From an uncultured Bacteroidota bacterium (lineage in GTDB: Bacteria > Bacteroidota > Bacteroidia > Flavobacteriales > Flavobacteriaceae): a stretch of DNA of 64,000 bases. The notes beneath the pieces are model-generated. The model made no database searches. It was given only the letters and a program-made list of their open reading frames with translations, and was not told the origin of the DNA. Where the stretch lies: positions 52,947 to 116,946 of the forward strand of contig CACOXF010000002.1 of NCBI GenBank assembly GCA_902631125.1, given 5' to 3'. Of the stretch, positions 1 through 9,136 are shown in pieces (within the stretch, counting starts at the first letter, position 1; each line of letters starts with the position of its first letter). The translations under genes and the position numbers were made by a program.

Positions 1-140
1 TTCCCGGCATAAGCATGTAAATCGGTACCACAAATTCCAACCATATTAATTTTTAATAAGGCTTCATTTTCTTTTCTAACTGGCGCTTCTTTCTCTTTTA
101 ACAGAAACTCTCCAGGTTTTTCACAAACTATATATTTCAT
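1..140 (-). CDS. Zn-dependent alcohol dehydrogenase (MDR family), N-terminal fragment truncated by window edge; not in the supplied ORF track
   Basis: Reverse complement from ATG at 140 reads MKYIVCEKPGEFLLKEKEAPVRKENEALLKINMVGICGTDLHAYAG, with the GICGTDLH catalytic-zinc motif of medium-chain dehydrogenases. Confidence 0.85.
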   Translation of the reverse strand, partial: MKYIVCEKPGEFLLKEKEAPVRKENEALLKINMVGICGTDLHAYAG

Positions 141-163
141 TGCTAAAAATTGCTGTGTATTTT

Positions 164-1741
164 TTAATATTCAAGTCTGCCGTCTATTTCAATTCTAAAC
201 GCATTGGCAATATCGTTAATTCCTTGTTTTGGAAATTCGATGGTCAATCCTTCTTCAGTTTGTTTCCAATGAACAACTTCATTTGTGGAAATCAGTGAAA
301 TTTTTGAAATACCACCTGTAGCTATTTTTTCATCCTTGTTTAGACATTTAATGGTATAAGTTCCCGATTCAGGATTTCCTAAAACAATGGCAAACAACTT
401 GGTATTGTCTTTACTTCTTGTAAACCTAACATCAGTTGCTCCTAATTCTCTAAAAGTCCAACGATAGGATTTTTTACGTTCAACATATTTAAGCATTTCG
501 GCGGTGCCCTCTGATGAAACCTTCCATTTTCTAGTTCCATATATAGCTTCTCCATTTGTATTCAACCAAAAACCAATTCCCTTCATTATTTCAATTTCTT
601 GAGGGTCTATAGAACCATCGCCTCTTGGAGTTAAAGACATCAACATTATTCCACCTCTACTGACCATATCAATTAGACTTCGGATATGATAAGGCGCTTT
701 ATCTTTATAATTCTTATTATTCACATAGGACCACGGATAACTAATTGCCCTGTCAGATAGCCAATACCCTTCTGGTTTCTCTTCCATATCACGACAATTC
801 TCGTAGCAACGCAAGCCAAAACCTAGAGGGAAATTCCAAACTTTACTGCTTGGCAATTTGTTACAAACCACTACCTCATCACCATCTATTCCTTTTAAAT
901 TGTAATAGTCTTGAAATATATTTACTATGGTATCCTGTGGAACTTCATCCTTTTTTATAGAGTTAGACAAACCATCAAACCAAAGTACATCTGGGCGATA
1001 TTTGTTAATTACCTCACGAACTTTATTAGCCCATTCAGCAGCAAAATTTTCTTTTGATTCAGTTTGAGGATTACGATAAATCCAATCATTTTTTTCATCA
1101 TAAATATCCCAAATTTTGCGCTCTTCTGCTGTATGATCTTTACTAAACATATAACCATAACTTCTTGCCATATGGAATGTTGCCAATAACTTCATATCTG
1201 TTTTTCTAACCTCTTTAGCAATTTCTCCATAAATATCTCTTTTTGGGCCCGCATCCATTGAATCCCATTTGGTGTATTTAGAGTCCCATAAACAAAAACC
1301 ATCATGATGCGCTAGACAAATTCCACCAAATTTAGCACCTCCATTTTTCATAATTGACACCCATTCTTGTGCATCAAACTTTGGGGCATTAAAAATTGGT
1401 AAAAAATCTTTGTATCCAAAATCTTCAATTGGACCATACTTTTTTTCATGATACTTTTTTACTCCCTTTCTATCCACTGCATTAGGGGAATACAACTCCT
1501 TTACATAATCTGGTCCACCATGTGCTGGTACAGAATAGATTCCCCAATGCGTGTACATTCCAAATTTGGCATCAATTATCCATTCAGGAATTGACTCTTT
1601 AATCAATTCATTCCATAGTGGTGATTTTGGTATATTCCAGTCTTTGCCATTTGTTTTTTCAATTTCTTGAGCTACTACAGAAGAATCTTTGAGCGCAAGG
1701 AATGCTAGAAATACAACAGAACTAAGGGTTCTAATACTCAC
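164..1741 (-). CDS. GH29-like alpha-L-fucosidase, secreted
   Basis: Signal peptide; WIIDAKFGMYTHWGIYSVPAHGG, LAHHDGFCLWDS, VLWFDG, and the GGIMLMSLTPRGDGSI motif corresponding to GG.LLLNIGP.ADG of GH29. Confidence 0.9.
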   Translation of the reverse strand: MSIRTLSSVVFLAFLALKDSSVVAQEIEKTNGKDWNIPKSPLWNELIKESIPEWIIDAKFGMYTHWGIYSVPAHGGPDYVKELYSPNAVDRKGVKKYHEKKYGPIEDFGYKDFLPIFNAPKFDAQEWVSIMKNGGAKFGGICLAHHDGFCLWDSKYTKWDSMDAGPKRDIYGEIAKEVRKTDMKLLATFHMARSYGYMFSKDHTAEERKIWDIYDEKNDWIYRNPQTESKENFAAEWANKVREVINKYRPDVLWFDGLSNSIKKDEVPQDTIVNIFQDYYNLKGIDGDEVVVCNKLPSSKVWNFPLGFGLRCYENCRDMEEKPEGYWLSDRAISYPWSYVNNKNYKDKAPYHIRSLIDMVSRGGIMLMSLTPRGDGSIDPQEIEIMKGIGFWLNTNGEAIYGTRKWKVSSEGTAEMLKYVERKKSYRWTFRELGATDVRFTRSKDNTKLFAIVLGNPESGTYTIKCLNKDEKIATGGISKISLISTNEVVHWKQTEEGLTIEFPKQGINDIANAFRIEIDGRLEY

Positions 1742-1880
1742 TTGATTTAGTTTAAATTACATATTTAAATTTTCAATAATTTTCAAAATTTAATTATCTC
1801 AATTGAAACAATTACTAACATAAATTCTGCAATATTTTTTTAACTTGTATTATTTGTGTTATTCATTGTAAATTATAACC

Positions 1881-1911
1881 TTGTGTTAAGAAATTATGAT
1901 ATTTAATTTTG
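1881..1911 (+). promoter_or_regulatory. Candidate Bacteroidota promoter (-33 TTG, 20-nt spacer, -7 TAATTTTG)
   Basis: TTG at 1881-1883 and TAATTTTG (TAnnTTTG) at 1904-1911, just upstream of ATG 1936. Confidence 0.5.
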
Positions 1912-1935
1912 ATGAAATCTAAAAGAACTTTAAAA

Positions 1936-3525
1936 ATGTCTACATATAAATATAATCTTTTATTGACAATCGTTTTTACAACATCGATTTTCAGTCAGCA
2001 AACTTATCAACCAAATTGGGAATCTATAGATAAAAGAAAAAATCCGCAATGGTTTAGCAATGCCAAATTTGGAATATTTATTCACTGGGGATTATACTCT
2101 GTCCCTGGTTACACTAATAAAGGTACCTATGCCGAGTGGTATTGGAATGCTTTAAATGAAGACCCTACTACAGCTAAAAAAAGTCGGAGAGAAAGACATT
2201 TTGCGATAACAAAATTCCACAATGAAAATTATGGGAGTGATTATCATTATTCAAATTTCAAAGATGGGTTTAAGGCAGAATTATTCAACCCAGACGAATG
2301 GGCAAATATTTTTAAACGCTCAGGTGCAAAATATGTAGTATTGACTTCAAAGCATCATGATGGGTATTGTTTATTTCCAAGCACTGAGGCCAGTGAAAGC
2401 TATGAAATGGCTTGGAATTCAGTTGAATCTGGACCAAAAAGAGATTTGGTTGGCGACTTAACATCTGCAGTAAAAAATGTGGGGTTAAAAATGGGGCTGT
2501 ATTACTCTATTTGGGATTGGTACAACCCTTATTGGCCCAAAGAACAGCAGGCGATTTTGAGTAAAGGCAGCATGGCTGTTAACTTTAAAGACGGTATTGC
2601 AAAAAAGAATAAATTTTCTGATGAAGAAATTTTTGCTGCTCAAAAGGGTTTAGATAAATATATCGATAAGGTAATGCTACCTCAGTTAAAGCAACTTGTT
2701 ACCAATTATGAACCAGCATTGTTATTTTCAGATGGAGATTGGTGGATGGATTACAAAAAATGGAGGACTCTACCATTTTTATCTTGGGCATTGAATAATG
2801 CAGCCAACAAAGATGAGTTGGTTTTTAATGACAGATGGGGAAAAGTTAGAGGTAAACATGGGGGGTATTACACCACGGAATACGGCTCTGGTTTTGCTGA
2901 TGGCACTATTCCTTGGGAAGAAAACAGAGGAATCGGTATGTCTTTTGGCATTAATCGTATTGAAAATATTGATGATTATCGAACAGATAAAGAACTTATA
3001 TTTATGTTGATCGATATCGTGAGTAGAGGTGGTAATTTGTTGTTAAACATTGGCCCAAATGCCGATGGAACTATTCCGGTAATTATGCAACAACGATTAA
3101 TTGAAATTGGCAACTGGCTTTCTGTTTATGGCGAAGGAATTTATGATACTAAACAATGGATAAAGGATGCACAATGGAGTTCAGGAATGATCCCATCTTT
3201 TACCAAAAATGATTTTCATGCTGGGTTTCCAATATATGAAATGACAATTAATCCAAAGATGGGAAATGCTGTAAAAGAATTTTGGTTTACAAAAAAACAA
3301 AACAATTTGTATGTTTTTGCTCCCGAATGGCCTAAGAATATAAATATTTTAATTAAAGATGTTAAAACGACAAATAAGACAGAAGTAAAACTAATGGGTT
3401 GTGAAAAATCATTACCATACAAAGAAACAAGTTACGGCATTGTAATAGATATTTCATCAATTACCATTAATGATTTAAAATCGCAATATGTGTTTGGGTT
3501 TAAAGTATCAAATGTTGAAGAATAA
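1936..3525 (+). CDS. GH29-like alpha-L-fucosidase, secreted (ORF extends to 1909; ATG at 1936 preferred)
   Basis: AKFGIFIHWGLYSVPGY, LTSKHHDGYCLF, LLFSDGDWW, GGNLLLNIGPNADGTIP. Start at 1936 gives a direct signal peptide MSTYKYNLLLTIVFTTSIFSQ and fits the promoter at 1881-1911. Confidence 0.92.
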   Translation: MSTYKYNLLLTIVFTTSIFSQQTYQPNWESIDKRKNPQWFSNAKFGIFIHWGLYSVPGYTNKGTYAEWYWNALNEDPTTAKKSRRERHFAITKFHNENYGSDYHYSNFKDGFKAELFNPDEWANIFKRSGAKYVVLTSKHHDGYCLFPSTEASESYEMAWNSVESGPKRDLVGDLTSAVKNVGLKMGLYYSIWDWYNPYWPKEQQAILSKGSMAVNFKDGIAKKNKFSDEEIFAAQKGLDKYIDKVMLPQLKQLVTNYEPALLFSDGDWWMDYKKWRTLPFLSWALNNAANKDELVFNDRWGKVRGKHGGYYTTEYGSGFADGTIPWEENRGIGMSFGINRIENIDDYRTDKELIFMLIDIVSRGGNLLLNIGPNADGTIPVIMQQRLIEIGNWLSVYGEGIYDTKQWIKDAQWSSGMIPSFTKNDFHAGFPIYEMTINPKMGNAVKEFWFTKKQNNLYVFAPEWPKNINILIKDVKTTNKTEVKLMGCEKSLPYKETSYGIVIDISSITINDLKSQYVFGFKVSNVEE

Positions 3526-3543
3526 CTCCTCTTCTAAAAAAAG

Positions 3544-6031
3544 ATGAAAACTCAACCTTTTATCAAGCTATTTTTTTTAGTTGGATTATTATTAATTTAT
3601 TCAAAACTCAGTGCTCAAAAAAAATATTATGTTTCAAGTAAGTCCAATGGGAAGCACCAATATGCTACTATCCATCAAGCTCTAAGCGCTGTTGACAAAC
3701 AGATAAAGAGGAGCGGATACCCTAAACAAGGAATTGAGGTTATAATTAAAGATGGAAATTATAAAATTGACAAACCCATCAGGATAACAAAATATTTAAG
3801 TGGTACAAAAAAAAATCCTTTGGTTATCAAAGCTGAAAACCCAAATAATGCTCGATTTTTTGGGGGACATATTTTAGATTTAAATGAATTTAAAAACTTT
3901 AATCCCAACAAGGCGCCTTTTCAGTTGGTTGATGAAAAAGCTGCTAGTAAAATCAAAGTATTAGACTTAAAAAAGACTTCGATCAAAAAATCGGATTTAG
4001 GAGACTTTGTAAAACACGGGTATGGTTTTGATAAAAACCCATATTACACAACTCCCGCGATGCTTTGGGTAGGTCATCAAAGAATGCATTTGTCACGATG
4101 GCCAAATAATGACGAAGATAATGAGTATTATGACAACATCAATCAATTTAATGGCAGGTTTAAAGATGTATTTATAAAAGGAGCTGTTTCTTTAACAAAT
4201 GTTATTGAAAAAGGGCAAAAAAAACAAAATAAGTGGTATTCAAATAAAGAGTTCTTAGAAAATGGTGGCGGAACATTTGAAGTAGCTTTTGACCGTGGTA
4301 GTCAATGGAACTTTTACAAAAAAAACGATGAAAAGATTTGGTTAGACGGTGTCTTATCAGCTTCATGGGAATGGGAATACACAAAAATTAAAACTATTGA
4401 AAATAGAAGAATCAAATTGGCTTCAGGTTCAAACAGGGGATTAGGTTTTTTTAGAAAAGTAACTCATTTTCATTTTGAAAATATTCCAGAAGAATTGGAC
4501 ACTGAGGGAGAGTATTTCATAGACAGAGAACACATGCTGCTGTACTTCTACGCTCCTTCTGATGTGAAAGAAAAAACAATTACTTTATCTACTCTAGAAC
4601 AAAACATGTTTCATGTTGTAGGAGCTTCTAACATTAAGATTGAAGGTCTTATTTTAGAGTTTGGCAGAGGAAACGCAATTTTCATTAATTGCCCTAAATT
4701 GGATGGGGAAATAAGCATCAAAAGCGATAACATTCTTGTAGAAAATTGTATCATTAGAAACTTTAATCAATGGGGAGTTATTATTCAAAATGCACAAAAC
4801 TCAACTGTAAACAACTGCCATATTTATAGTATGGGGGCTGGGGGGTGTTAAACTTGGAAATGAAACAAGGAGCTTTAATCTAATAAATGAAAACAATTTG
4901 GTTAGCAATTGTGAAATATATGATATTGCCTTTGATCAAAAATCCCAAGTGCCAGCAATCACTCTTTCAGGAAACGGAAACTCAGCTAGAAATAACGAAA
5001 TCTACAACACGCCACATTTTGCTGTTAAAATGAAATATGCCAATAATTGTATAACAGAAAAGAATTATATCCACGATTTACCAAAATACCATCGTTTTGA
5101 TGGTGGTGCTGTTTACCTGGCTACTGGAAATCAGTTTTTCAATAGAGGAAATAAAATAGCGCATAATTACTTCGAAAATATTTCCACAAACGGAGCTTAT
5201 CTAGACAATTATACTATGGGAAACTATGTGTATGGAAATGTGTTTTATAACGTTGGAAATGGCACAAAAGGATCAAAAAATGCAGCAGTTTACATTCACG
5301 GAGGTGGACAAAATGTGGTAAGCAACAATATTGCAATCAACTGTCCATTTGCTTACAAAACAGGATCGCATATTATCAAAGCATTTAACACTACAAATTA
5401 CTTAAACTCTTGGTACAACGATGCTAAAAATCACTTTAAAAAAAGTGATAAGTTATTTACAGATTTTACACATCAATATCCAGAGATAAAAGAAGTAATC
5501 AATAAATTACATGATTCTCCAAAAATTATTTTGGATCATGTTTCTAATCAATCTCTAAAGAAAATTTCTTCGAAACAAAATAGAAAGTCGCAATTGGACA
5601 TGTATGATTTAAAAGGAGCCAATTCTTTTTTCTTGAATGATACAGATAACCTTGAATGGATCAATTGGTTTATGATTAGATATCAATCATCAACTTTTAA
5701 AAATAATATTTACACCTTCACTTCTGATGAATTTCTCCCTGATTTTCATGGAAATGACAAGGGGACAAAGGGTGCCTTTAAACTTGGAAACGAAAGTGGC
5801 GTATTTTTAATGGCTCCATACAAGTTAAAAGTAAGTTCCAAAATCAAAAAGATTTCAAATCATCGTGTTGTTGACAACCATTATCTAAAAGATTTTCCAT
5901 TGAATATCAGAGGGATTTCTCAATCATATGGATTGGAGTTAAATTCTATTTTGAGCTTCCCTGACATTCCTAGTTTCAAAGATATCAACCTAAAAGAAAT
6001 CGGAATCAATAAATCTATTAACAAAGATTAA
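3544..6031 (+). pseudogene. Right-handed parallel beta-helix protein interrupted by a +1 frameshift in a G6 run (ORFs 3544..4851 and 4898..6031)
   Basis: Signal peptide and KKYYVSS...YATIHQAL, then NxxI beta-helix rungs. Removing one G from 4840-4845 gives NNCHIYSMGAGGVKLGNETRSFNLINENNLVSNCEIYDIAFDQ, joining both ORFs. May be a true mutation or a sequencing error. Confidence 0.85.
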
Positions 6032-6032
6032 T

Positions 6033-7823
6033 ATGGGCTTGATTACTAAAACCAAACGGATCAATATTCTTATTGTTTTAATGGGTTTTGTTTTTACTAG
6101 TTTTTCTCAAAACTTAGATGTAAAAAATAATTCTGAAAAACATAGCTTTAATAAAATGAAGTGGTTTCAGCAAGCAAGATTTGGTATGTTTATTCATTAT
6201 GGATTGTATTCTGGATTGGAGGGATATTGGAAAAATAAACCTGTAAACGGGATTGGAGAGTGGATTTTAAAACATGCGGAAATCCCTGTTAAAGAGTACC
6301 AACAATTGGCACAAAACTTCAATCCAGTTCAATTAAAACCAGAGGCCTGGGTGAAATTGGCCAAGGAAACAGGAATGAAATATATCGTCTTAACCACCAA
6401 ACATCATGATGGATTTGCACTGTTTGACTCAGAGCACTATTTTAATGTAGTAGATTCCACTCCTTATGAAAAGGATATAGTTGAGCAATTTGTAAAAGCT
6501 TGTAATAAACACGGATTAAAACTAGGATTCTATTACTCTCAAAATCAAGATTGGACATATCCCGGAGCACAAGGAAACAACTGGGATTCAGAGTATTCCT
6601 ACTCCAAAGAAGGATTTGAGTATTACATGAAATCAAAAGCAATTCCACAGATTAAAGAATTGCTAACAAAATATGGTGAAATTGATATGATTTGGTTTGA
6701 TACGCCTTATAAAATGACCAAAGAAGAGAGCCAAGCTTTTTTGAACGTTTCAAAACAATTGCAACCACAAATTATTGTGAGTGGCAGAATTGGAAATGAG
6801 TTGGGAGACTATGTTCAAATGGAAGATAACAGCTTGCCAAAAACCAGACAAGAATCAGCTTGGGAAGTGCCTGTAACTATGAATCATACTTGGGCATACA
6901 AACGAGATGACAATCATTGGAAAAGCACAAAATACCTCCTATGGCAACTCACTCATTCAGTTGCCATGAATGGAAATTATCTTCTAAATATTGGCCCAAA
7001 AGGGGATGGCTCTATACCGCAAGCAAGTTTGGATAGATTACAGCAAATCGGTAAATGGATGCAAGTGAATAAAAAAGCGATTGAAAAAGCAAGTCCTAGC
7101 CCTTTTAAACAAGCTTTTAGATGGGGAAGTATTACACAACAGCCTGGTAAATTGTATTTAAACATTTCCGATTGGCCAAAAGACAATAATCTGGCAATTC
7201 ATGGACTGAATACAAAAATAAAATGCGCTCAATTTTTGAGCGATGGAAAACAGATAAAAACTGAAAAAGAAGGGGACTACACCATTTTTCATTTGCCTAA
7301 AAACCCTACTGATCCTTATGTAAGTGTTCTAGAAGTTGAATTAGACGGTATTCTTTCCATTGAGGATGTTTTGGCTCAAAACTATGATGGAACAATTCAG
7401 TTAGAAACAGAGGCAGCAACAAATACCACAGGAGCAAAAATTAGATTCGGAGCCTTAACTATGTATCGCAAACCAAAAGGAACATTAACTTGGGATTTTA
7501 AAGTTAACAAAACTGGTAGATACAAATTAGAAATCATTACCACAGGAAGAAAAAAAATGGCGACCCCAACTGCATTTGCACTATTTGATGAAGGACACGA
7601 GGTTGAAGTAACTGTAAATCAAAACTCTTCTAATTATATAGTTGAAAAACACTGTGAAGAAAAGGCACCCAAAGATTTATATAATACTTTTAAAGTAACC
7701 TCTTTAGGTGAGTTCAACCTAACAAAAGGTATGAATTCCATTACATTGAAAGCTTTAAAAATTAATTTTAAAAACAAAGCTGGTTTTTCTTTAAGACAAA
7801 TACGCTTAATTCCCATTCCGTAA
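6033..7823 (+). CDS. GH29-like alpha-L-fucosidase with C-terminal beta-sandwich extension
   Basis: [57 protein letters not shown]-terminal region resembles carbohydrate-binding-like modules. Confidence 0.92.
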   Translation: MGLITKTKRINILIVLMGFVFTSFSQNLDVKNNSEKHSFNKMKWFQQARFGMFIHYGLYSGLEGYWKNKPVNGIGEWILKHAEIPVKEYQQLAQNFNPVQLKPEAWVKLAKETGMKYIVLTTKHHDGFALFDSEHYFNVVDSTPYEKDIVEQFVKACNKHGLKLGFYYSQNQDWTYPGAQGNNWDSEYSYSKEGFEYYMKSKAIPQIKELLTKYGEIDMIWFDTPYKMTKEESQAFLNVSKQLQPQIIVSGRIGNELGDYVQMEDNSLPKTRQESAWEVPVTMNHTWAYKRDDNHWKSTKYLLWQLTHSVAMNGNYLLNIGPKGDGSIPQASLDRLQQIGKWMQVNKKAIEKASPSPFKQAFRWGSITQQPGKLYLNISDWPKDNNLAIHGLNTKIKCAQFLSDGKQIKTEKEGDYTIFHLPKNPTDPYVSVLEVELDGILSIEDVLAQNYDGTIQLETEAATNTTGAKIRFGALTMYRKPKGTLTWDFKVNKTGRYKLEIITTGRKKMATPTAFALFDEGHEVEVTVNQNSSNYIVEKHCEEKAPKDLYNTFKVTSLGEFNLTKGMNSITLKALKINFKNKAGFSLRQIRLIPIP

Positions 7824-7826
7824 ATT

Positions 7827-9113
7827 ATGAAGCAATTAATTATTTTCTCAATTTCAATCTGTTGTTTTTGTTTAAGTTGTAATAAAAATGTGGGGGGAAT
7901 CTCAACACAAAACATACTTCACAACAACTTAGACGGGTACTATGATGGTAAAAAACTAAGTGCGTCGATGGAACGATATTTAGAACGATGGGGACAAACA
8001 GAACCATCCCAAAATGAGTTCTATACAAGCTTTAGCTATTATCCCTTGAAAGGATTGGAATACGAGGAGGGTGTTTCTAGAAGAGATCCGAGTACTATAA
8101 TTAAGATAAAGGATACTTACTATGTATATTATACTAGGAGTTCAAAAACAGTTGCTCCAGTAGGCTATAAAAAAGCAACGAAAACAGTACCAGCAAATAC
8201 TTGGGACCTTTGTGATATCTATTACGCAACCTCTAAAGATGGCATCAACTGGGAGGAACAAGGTGTATCTGTTTCTAGAGGTCCTGAAGGTTCGTTTGAT
8301 GACAGAAGTGTTTTTACCCCAGATATATTGCAATATGAAGGCAAATACTACCTGTATTATCAGGCAATTTCATATCCCTATACAGAACGTTCCAAAAACG
8401 TAATAGGGATGAGTTGGTCTGAAAGTCCAGACGGCCCTTGGCATCGATTTGATACTCCTGTATTAAAACCTGGAAAACCAGGTAAGTTTGTTGAAAGTTC
8501 TACTAAAAGAGCTCATATTGAGTCTTATGGAGATTTTGATAGTCATAAAGTTCACGATCCAAATCTAATTGTTAGAAATAGTGAAATTTGGATGTATTAT
8601 AAAGCACATCCTATGGGGGTTGGAAGTGAACATCCAATGCCAAAAGGGGTTAGTTTAAAAAAACCGTATCCTAATTTTTCAATGGGACTTGCTATTGCTA
8701 AGAATCCAAAAGGACCTTTTATCAAGCATCCTATAAACCCTGTTTCTGCAAGCGGTCACGAAGCCTTAGTGTGGCCTTATAAAGATGGAGTTGCTACTAT
8801 GATTACTGCTAACGGCCCTGAGAAAAATACCATTCAATGGGCGGAGGATGGAATCAATTTTGAAGTTAAATCTCATATTATTCTTCCTCCTGATGCTGCA
8901 GGTTTATTTTGTGAAGACAAATACACAAATACGTCAAACGGACAAGGATTTACTTGGGGAATTTCACACATTACACAATCTAAATCAAAACCTTGGGCGT
9001 ATATGATTCGCTTTCAATGCGACTTAAGTCAAAAAATTGACGACTTAAAACATAAACGAGAAAACATTCGTTTTGATGAACACAGTAGATTAAATTCAAC
9101 TAGAAGAAGGTAA
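7827..9113 (+). CDS. Beta-propeller glycosidase-like lipoprotein (GH117/GH43-like)
   Basis: Lipobox LSCN after the signal peptide; RRDPSTIIKIKDTYYVYYTRSS, DIYYATSKDGINW, FTPDILQYEGKYYLYYQA, VHDPNLIVRNSEIWMYYKAH propeller blades. Confidence 0.7.
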   Translation: MKQLIIFSISICCFCLSCNKNVGGISTQNILHNNLDGYYDGKKLSASMERYLERWGQTEPSQNEFYTSFSYYPLKGLEYEEGVSRRDPSTIIKIKDTYYVYYTRSSKTVAPVGYKKATKTVPANTWDLCDIYYATSKDGINWEEQGVSVSRGPEGSFDDRSVFTPDILQYEGKYYLYYQAISYPYTERSKNVIGMSWSESPDGPWHRFDTPVLKPGKPGKFVESSTKRAHIESYGDFDSHKVHDPNLIVRNSEIWMYYKAHPMGVGSEHPMPKGVSLKKPYPNFSMGLAIAKNPKGPFIKHPINPVSASGHEALVWPYKDGVATMITANGPEKNTIQWAEDGINFEVKSHIILPPDAAGLFCEDKYTNTSNGQGFTWGISHITQSKSKPWAYMIRFQCDLSQKIDDLKHKRENIRFDEHSRLNSTRRR

Positions 9114-9136
9114 CCAAAACTTACTTCTTTCTAGTT
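9098..9136. terminator. Imperfect inverted repeat spanning both 3' ends of convergent genes; possible bidirectional terminator
   Basis: AACTAGAAGAAG (9098-9109) versus CTTCTTTCTAGTT (9124-9136), one-base bulge, 14-nt loop. Confidence 0.4.

Noticed and set aside
1840-1862. TTG...TATTATTTG promoter-like sequence
   Set aside because: Spacing inside the -7 box is off by one from TAnnTTTG; the element at 1881-1911 fits better.
2798-3010. Short ORFs overlapping larger genes (e.g. 2798..3010, 40667..40918, 62529..62738, 62754..63071)
   Set aside because: Alternate frames of well-supported coding genes, no RBS or family signal.
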